A stretch of 64,000 nucleotides of DNA from an uncultured Campylobacter sp. (GTDB lineage: Bacteria; Campylobacterota; Campylobacteria; Campylobacterales; Campylobacteraceae), in the NCBI RefSeq assembly GCF_963518785.1, contig NZ_CAUQKJ010000009.1, positions 41,407 to 105,406 on the forward strand, read 5' to 3'. Shown piece by piece: positions 60,027-64,000 of this stretch. Made by a program: the position numbers and the translations under genes. How positions within the stretch are numbered: position 1 is the first letter of the stretch; each line of letters starts with the position of its first letter. The notes beneath the pieces are model-generated. The model worked only from the letters and a program-made list of their open reading frames with translations, was not told where the DNA came from and made no database searches.

Positions 60027-60191
60027 ATGCTGGATTTTATAGTAAAAATGTTCGCATGGAAAGCCGAGTGGGAGGTAAAAAAGGAATATGACAAAGAATT
60101 TGGCGATCTATCCTCCATACGCTCAATCTTGCGCTTTATAATACTTCTTATCATACTTAGCATTTTGATTAAATTTCAATTAAGCGTATGA
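60027..60191 (+). CDS. tiny membrane protein A, 54 residues
   Basis: ATG at 60027 has AAAGGAG with a 6-base spacer, better than two earlier in-frame ATGs. The first half is amphipathic and charged (MLDFIVKMFAWKAEWEVKKE), the second half is one membrane helix (ILRFIILLIILSILI). Probably an inner-membrane micro-protein with a cytoplasmic N-terminal helix. Its stop overlaps the next ORF's start by 4 bases (ATGA). Function unknown. Confidence 0.55.
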   Translation: MLDFIVKMFAWKAEWEVKKEYDKEFGDLSSIRSILRFIILLIILSILIKFQLSV

Positions 60192-60334
60192 AAGATACAT
60201 TTTTAGACATTGCGCTCGTTTTATTCGGCATCGCTATGCTCGCCACGATGCGACAAAAATCTTTATTAAAATTTATAATTTTCGTCGTGATTTTAGCGCT
60301 CGCCAGAGAGTTAATCATCAGATTTTATGCCTAG
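60188..60334 (+). CDS. tiny membrane protein B, 48 residues
   Basis: Starts inside the stop of protein A (ATGA overlap). It has two hydrophobic stretches, LDIALVLFGIAMLATM and LLKFIIFVVILALARELII, separated by a basic RQKS turn, so it is probably a two-span hairpin. The overlap implies coupled translation and a joint role with protein A. No family recognised; toxin-like, holin-like or membrane-regulator roles are all possible. Confidence 0.5.
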   Translation: MKDTFLDIALVLFGIAMLATMRQKSLLKFIIFVVILALARELIIRFYA

Positions 60335-61014
60335 TTTCGGCAAAACCGACGCGGATGGAATTTAAAATTTAAACGACAAAATGACGGCGCGACGGAATTC
60401 GGCTGGTGCAAATTTTAAATTTCGCCGTAACTACACTATGCTTTTATCGTCGTTAGTAAATTCTACCGCGCTTCAAGAATTGCCGCATCTACAAATCCAG
60501 CCTTTATCGTCAATGATAGATTTATCCGCGCCGAGGATTTGCGCTTGATGTCGCGTTTTTGCTATTAGTGTCGGATTTCACTTGTGCGAACAAGACGGAT
60601 TTTTTGCGGTGGCAGCAAAAATTATAAACCGAACGAGCGGGCTAGAGCGTAAATTTATAATGCTAAATTCCACAAAAGCCCAAATTAATGCAATACAAAT
60701 ATAAAATTCAAGCAAAAATTTTAAATTTAGTAGCAAAATTCCGCACGCTAAAATCTTAAAATTTTATTTCATAAAATTCCGAAATTTGGAATTAAATTTT
60801 GCAGTGAAACGACAAATTTTACCTCAAAATTAAAATTCTCACGCAAACCATGCCCTGTAAATTTTAAAATTTCATCATCATAAAATTTTAAAATTCCAAT
60901 GCTGTATTGCAAATATATTATTTTATCAAACGTAGCGAAAAGCGAAATCTTGTATAAATCGCACTTGAAAATTTGACGGATTCTCGCGCAAACCGGCTCG
61001 AAATTCCGCCCTGT
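60335..61014. other. 680-bp AAATTT-rich spacer
   Basis: No supported gene. A 36-codon plus-strand ORF at 60438 lacks a ribosome site, and a 33-codon minus-strand stretch near 60473-60580 (ILGADKSIIDDKGWICRCGN) might be a relic. From 60650 onward it is very AT-rich. Confidence 0.5.
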
Positions 61015-61896
61015 TTACTCCACGTATCCGATAAATTCGCCATCGAAAGTATGCCTAACGTCGCCGCGAAAGTAAATTTTGCCTCCATCCCCTAAGCGCA
61101 AATTTAGCGTTTCACCGCTTGCGGGTATCACGCGGATGTCGGGAGTTAGCCCCATATTTTCGACGCCTGCGATGAAGCATGCTGCCATCCCCGTACCGCA
61201 TGCGAGAGTTTCTGCCTCTACGCCACGCTCAAAGGTGCGCACCTTTAAAATTTTGCTTGCGAGGCGGCTTTGAACTAACGCATAATTAACGTTAGCGTTA
61301 TACTTTTCACGCAGATCGCGGGCTAGCGCGGCATTGAACTCATTTAAATCACTAACAAAAGTTACCAAATGCGGCACTCCTATGTTATAAAAATACCACG
61401 TTAGCCCTGCCTCCTCAAAGCTCTCGCCCAGGCGTTTGGGGCGTGTTAGCATTACCTCGACGTTAGCTACTAACGCGTGAGCGTTAGGGCGAAGATTGAA
61501 AATCTCGCCGAAGCTTACATTGCGTAGCTCGCCTCGCATGCTTTCACTCAAATTTCCGCCGAAAATACCGAAAATTTCGCCGCTAATTACGCCTGCGCCA
61601 CTTAGGAATTTCATACTCTGCGCGGCCAAGAAATTCTCATACGCATACATGCATACCGCTCGCGAGCCGTTGCCGCACATATCGGCGGTGCTGCCGTCGC
61701 TATTATAAAATTCCCACTCGAAATTTATCCCCTCGATACCGTTAAATTTCGGTAGCACGACGATGAGCCCGTCAGCGCCTACTCCATCACGCCTATCACA
61801 TAGCTCACGCGCTAGCTTGGATCTATCCGCCTTAACCGAATCCGTAAAAATCACGAAATCATTGCCGCTCGCATTATATTTTGAAATTTTCATCAT
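61015..61896 (-). CDS. dapF: diaminopimelate epimerase
   Basis: Interconverts LL- and meso-diaminopimelate for lysine and peptidoglycan. 293 residues (292 if the second Met starts). The two catalytic cysteines are in ADMCGNGSRA and TLACGTGMAA. KYNASGNDFVIF is the N-terminal family motif. In C. jejuni it neighbours coaE and purM (recollection); here an Hcp-like gene is inserted between dapF and coaE. Its product feeds murE at 35131. Confidence 0.95.
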   Translation of the reverse strand: MMKISKYNASGNDFVIFTDSVKADRSKLARELCDRRDGVGADGLIVVLPKFNGIEGINFEWEFYNSDGSTADMCGNGSRAVCMYAYENFLAAQSMKFLSGAGVISGEIFGIFGGNLSESMRGELRNVSFGEIFNLRPNAHALVANVEVMLTRPKRLGESFEEAGLTWYFYNIGVPHLVTFVSDLNEFNAALARDLREKYNANVNYALVQSRLASKILKVRTFERGVEAETLACGTGMAACFIAGVENMGLTPDIRVIPASGETLNLRLGDGGKIYFRGDVRHTFDGEFIGYVE

Positions 61897-62068
61897 TTAC
61901 CTCGCAAATTTTTAAAATTACTAACGCTCACTAACGCTTTATTAAAATTTTACTTCTATCTAAATTTAAGCGCATCGCTTATTTTAGACCCTTTTGAGAC
62001 ATATTTTACTAACTCGCCCCCATTAGTTAGCTGGTTTATCGTAAGCCTTTCACGCTTGATGTTAGAGC

Positions 62069-62989
62069 CTACCTCATAGCCTTTAAATGCTCGCAAGCAT
62101 CAAATCTTCCGAGCTTGCAAGCCTTTTCATAAAGCTCGCGCGCCCTCTTTTTATCTTTCGCTACGCCCCAGCCTTTTTCGTATTGATACGCTAAATTTGA
62201 GCAGGCTAGCGGCTCGTCGCTTTTTTCGCACGCTTCGCTAAAATACTTCGCAGCAAGCGCATGATCCTTTTGCCCGCCGTCGCCCTTGAAATACGTAACG
62301 CCTAAATTTACGCACGAATCCGCGTGTCCTTGCTCGCAAGCCCTCGTAAAAAATGTCCTAGCCCTGTCCGCGTCCTTTTTCACGCCTTCGCCGAGAACAT
62401 AGCTAAGCCCTAGGTTATGACACGCCTCTACCTGTCCCATCTTGCAAGCCTTGATCAAAAGTTCGATCGCCTTTTTCGTGTCTGGATAGACGCCGAGCCC
62501 CTTTTTATAGTTGTATGCAAGGCTAGCGCACCCCTCGCTGCTATTTTTCTTGCAAGCATCGCTAAAAAGCTCATTCGCCCTCTTACGATCTTGCGTGACT
62601 CCCTGCCCGTCGTTGTAGAGCAGCCCTAAATAGACGCAGCCCTTCTGCTCGCCGAGCTTGCACGCCCTATCGTAATAGCGCGCGGCCTGCCTGAAGCTTC
62701 TATTTGAGTCGTATGCATAGCCCAAATTCGCGCAATCCAGCGCGTTTTCCTCGCCGCCGGCGTCGCAGTTGCGCTGTAGCTCGTTTATCACGCGGCTTAG
62801 TTTTTTACAATCCATCTCGCTCCCAGCGGCGCAGCCCTTTCTTAGATCGTCGATCTCCGCCGCAGCGCCCGTCGCAAACAGCGCGGAGAGCAAAACCGTT
62901 CGCACCGTAAATTTCAACCGCTCTTTAAGTGGCATACTTTTAAAATTTTGAAATTTAGCACCGCTTTGGGCACAGCTACCGATCCTCAT
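62069..62989 (-). CDS. secreted Sel1-repeat, cysteine-rich protein (Hcp-like)
   Basis: 306 residues. The ATG at 62989 has AAAGGAG nearby; it gives a 19-residue N-terminal extension before a signal peptide (core VRTVLLSALFATGAAA). The mature part is seven or so Sel1-like repeats of about 36 residues with a Cys pair in each (for example ACKLGEQKGCVYLGLLY), which form disulfides as in Helicobacter Hcp proteins. Periplasmic or secreted; Hcp proteins bind penicillin weakly and provoke host immunity. It sits between dapF and coaE. Function here unknown. Confidence 0.85.
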   Translation of the reverse strand: MRIGSCAQSGAKFQNFKSMPLKERLKFTVRTVLLSALFATGAAAEIDDLRKGCAAGSEMDCKKLSRVINELQRNCDAGGEENALDCANLGYAYDSNRSFRQAARYYDRACKLGEQKGCVYLGLLYNDGQGVTQDRKRANELFSDACKKNSSEGCASLAYNYKKGLGVYPDTKKAIELLIKACKMGQVEACHNLGLSYVLGEGVKKDADRARTFFTRACEQGHADSCVNLGVTYFKGDGGQKDHALAAKYFSEACEKSDEPLACSNLAYQYEKGWGVAKDKKRARELYEKACKLGRFDACEHLKAMR

Positions 62990-63053
62990 CGCCTCTCCTT
63001 TATTTTCAACTCATCTCAATTTACGTATAAATTTTACGCAACCGCGCAAAGGG

Positions 63054-63728
63054 CTAAATTTTATCTTCTAGCTCTTTTAAAAATCTCTCCACCGCGGTCT
63101 TAAGCGCGGCAAGATCGCTTCTATTGTCTATCACAAAATCCGCCATAGCGCGCTTTTGCTCGATATTAGTTTGTAGCTCCACGCGGTGCTTTGCGGCGGC
63201 ATGATCCAGCCCATTTCGCTTCATCACGCGCGAAATCAGCGTATCTTTAGGCGCATAAACGACCGCCACTTTGTCGAAAAACTCATACCTCTTGCCCTCG
63301 AAAAACAGCGGAATATCGACGAAGTAAAGCCTTCCTTTCGCCTCCAAAGCCTGCGCCTGCGATAAAATTTCAGCCGTTATCTTTGGATGCAGCAGCGCTT
63401 CGAGTTTTGCTAACTCCGCCGGGTTTTTAAACACCAGTTCGCCTAGTTTTTTTCGGTCCACCGAGGCGCAGGTGGCGGACGAAATTTCCTCATCCGATCT
63501 AGCGTTAAATTCCGCTTGGGGGTTCAAATTTGCAGCCTGTACGTCTTTTTGCACGACGTATTGCGTGCCGAAAATTTCAGCCACCTGCGCGGCGCAGCGA
63601 TCCAAAACATCATGAGAAATCTTATCGGCGTCGATAATCTCAAATCCGCGATCACGAAGTAGCTCGCAAACCGCGCTCTTGCCGCTACCGATGCTGCCCG
63701 TGATGACGACGGCGTGTTTAAATTTCAA
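63054..63728 (-). CDS. coaE: dephospho-CoA kinase
   Basis: Final step of CoA synthesis. 224 residues, a little long because of an extra stretch at about 60-90 (NLNPQAEFNARSDEEISSAT). The P-loop GSIGSGKS is at 11-18, the DADKISHDVL segment at 34-43 and the lid/LID-like RVMKRNGLDHAAAKHRVELQ near 167-186. It lies divergent from purM. Confidence 0.93.
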   Translation of the reverse strand: MKFKHAVVITGSIGSGKSAVCELLRDRGFEIIDADKISHDVLDRCAAQVAEIFGTQYVVQKDVQAANLNPQAEFNARSDEEISSATCASVDRKKLGELVFKNPAELAKLEALLHPKITAEILSQAQALEAKGRLYFVDIPLFFEGKRYEFFDKVAVVYAPKDTLISRVMKRNGLDHAAAKHRVELQTNIEQKRAMADFVIDNRSDLAALKTAVERFLKELEDKI

Positions 63729-63801
63729 GATGGGCCTTTATAGCGTTTTTATTCGATTTTAGCTAAAATCTGCGAAATTATACCATCTTGGAGGATAAAA
63801 T

Positions 63802-64000
63802 TTGATAAGCTACAAAGACGCGGGCGTCGATATAGACGCGGGAAATGACTTCGTAAACGCGATAAAACCGTTCGTTAAAGCGACGCAAACTCCGCACGTT
63901 TTAGGCGGTATCGGCTCGTTTTCGGGCGCAGTAAGGCTGCCTGCTGGCTACAAAAAACCTGCGATCCTAGGCGCTACCGACGGCGTGGGCACAAAGCTGC
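63802..64000 (+). CDS. purM: phosphoribosylformylglycinamidine cyclo-ligase, 5' part
   Basis: The gene runs off the right edge; 66 codons are visible. TTG start behind GGAGG (7-base spacing). ISYKDAGVDIDAGNDFVNAI and the ATP/substrate segment ILGATDGVGTKL are the AIR synthetase signature. It acts two to four steps after PurF, encoded at 22.6 kb. The gap to coaE holds both promoters. Confidence 0.92.
   Translation, partial: MISYKDAGVDIDAGNDFVNAIKPFVKATQTPHVLGGIGSFSGAVRLPAGYKKPAILGATDGVGTKL

Noticed and set aside
60438..60550. 36-codon plus-strand ORF
   Set aside because: No ribosome site, Ser/Leu-rich composition, AT-rich spacer.
1..64000. CRISPR array, rRNA genes, prophage, further tRNAs
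   Set aside because: No evenly spaced repeats, no 16S/23S/5S signatures, no phage structural genes, and only one tRNA cloverleaf were seen.

Overview
The window looks like a chromosomal segment of a Campylobacter species from the higher-GC, mostly oral group (C. gracilis, C. showae, C. rectus or C. concisus type). The evidence is gene content and order that match, from memory, several blocks of the C. jejuni map: mqnA/malic enzyme/gltX2/SurA-like PPIase; fabZ-lpxA-clpX-mreB-mreC-carB; the NifU-domain/TPR-like/murE/ybaB/ispA/tkt block; an infA-rpmJ-rpsM-rpsK-rpsD-rpoA-rplQ block separate from the S10-spc operon; no rpmD (L30); and coaE/dapF next to purM. Intergenic DNA is full of AAATTT and AAAATTTTA words. 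The species call is inference.

Layout. 1-7.2 kb (minus): a secreted-protein start, gdhA, mqnA, an MliC-like lipoprotein, pncB, malic enzyme and a glutamyl-tRNA synthetase, facing a SurA-like chaperone gene on the plus strand. 8.2-9.3 kb: an intact IS1595-family insertion sequence with perfect 17-bp ends and an 8-bp target duplication, flanked by two tiny ORFs. 9.4-18.1 kb (minus): queH, then a tightly coupled envelope/shape run fabZ-lpxA-clpX-mreB-mreC-carB. 18.1-24.4 kb (plus): a large DUF748/AsmA-like protein, dapB, a possible nucleotidyltransferase remnant, purF and a DUF488 protein. 24.4-29.8 kb is an accessory, gene-poor stretch holding a di-domain Mop protein, a 14-C homopolymer, an intact and a truncated flavodoxin-fold oxidoreductase, a Bcp peroxiredoxin, a VOC protein and a zinc metallopeptidase. 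30-33.3 kb: infA and the alpha ribosomal operon, ended by a strong hairpin. 33.3-41 kb (plus): L,D-transpeptidase, NifU-domain protein, murE, panD, ybaB, gene relics, ispA, tkt and a GyrI-like protein. 41.2-41.9 kb: tRNA-Ser(CGA) and a GrpB protein. 42.3-44.6 kb: a RidA / threonine-synthase-like pair facing a YheO-type regulator. 44.8-46.8 kb: a phosphoethanolamine transferase. 47.5-57.9 kb (minus): the 22-gene S10-spc-secY-map operon with a perfect consensus promoter. 58.2-60.3 kb: an unusual small locus with an AAA-type ATPase, a small soluble protein and two overlapping tiny membrane proteins. 60.3-64 kb: dapF, an Hcp-like Sel1-repeat protein, coaE and the start of purM.

How the genes work together. 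Most of the window is core metabolism and translation: wall precursors (dapB, dapF, murE, ldt), lipid A and fatty acids (lpxA, fabZ, eptC-like), rod shape (mreBC), C4/nitrogen metabolism (malic enzyme, gdhA), NAD and CoA synthesis (pncB, coaE), purine synthesis (purF, purM), menaquinone by the futalosine route (mqnA), isoprenoids (ispA) and ribosome synthesis.

The parts least explained by known biology are the 57.9-60.3 kb locus (two identical 19-bp hairpin boxes 126 bp apart between the ribosomal promoter and the ATPase gene, a palindrome over an extended -10, two overlapping micro-membrane proteins), the YheO/RidA/threonine-synthase-like module, the G/C homopolymer in decayed sequence, and coding-like relics between ybaB and ispA. 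No rRNA, CRISPR array or prophage was seen.
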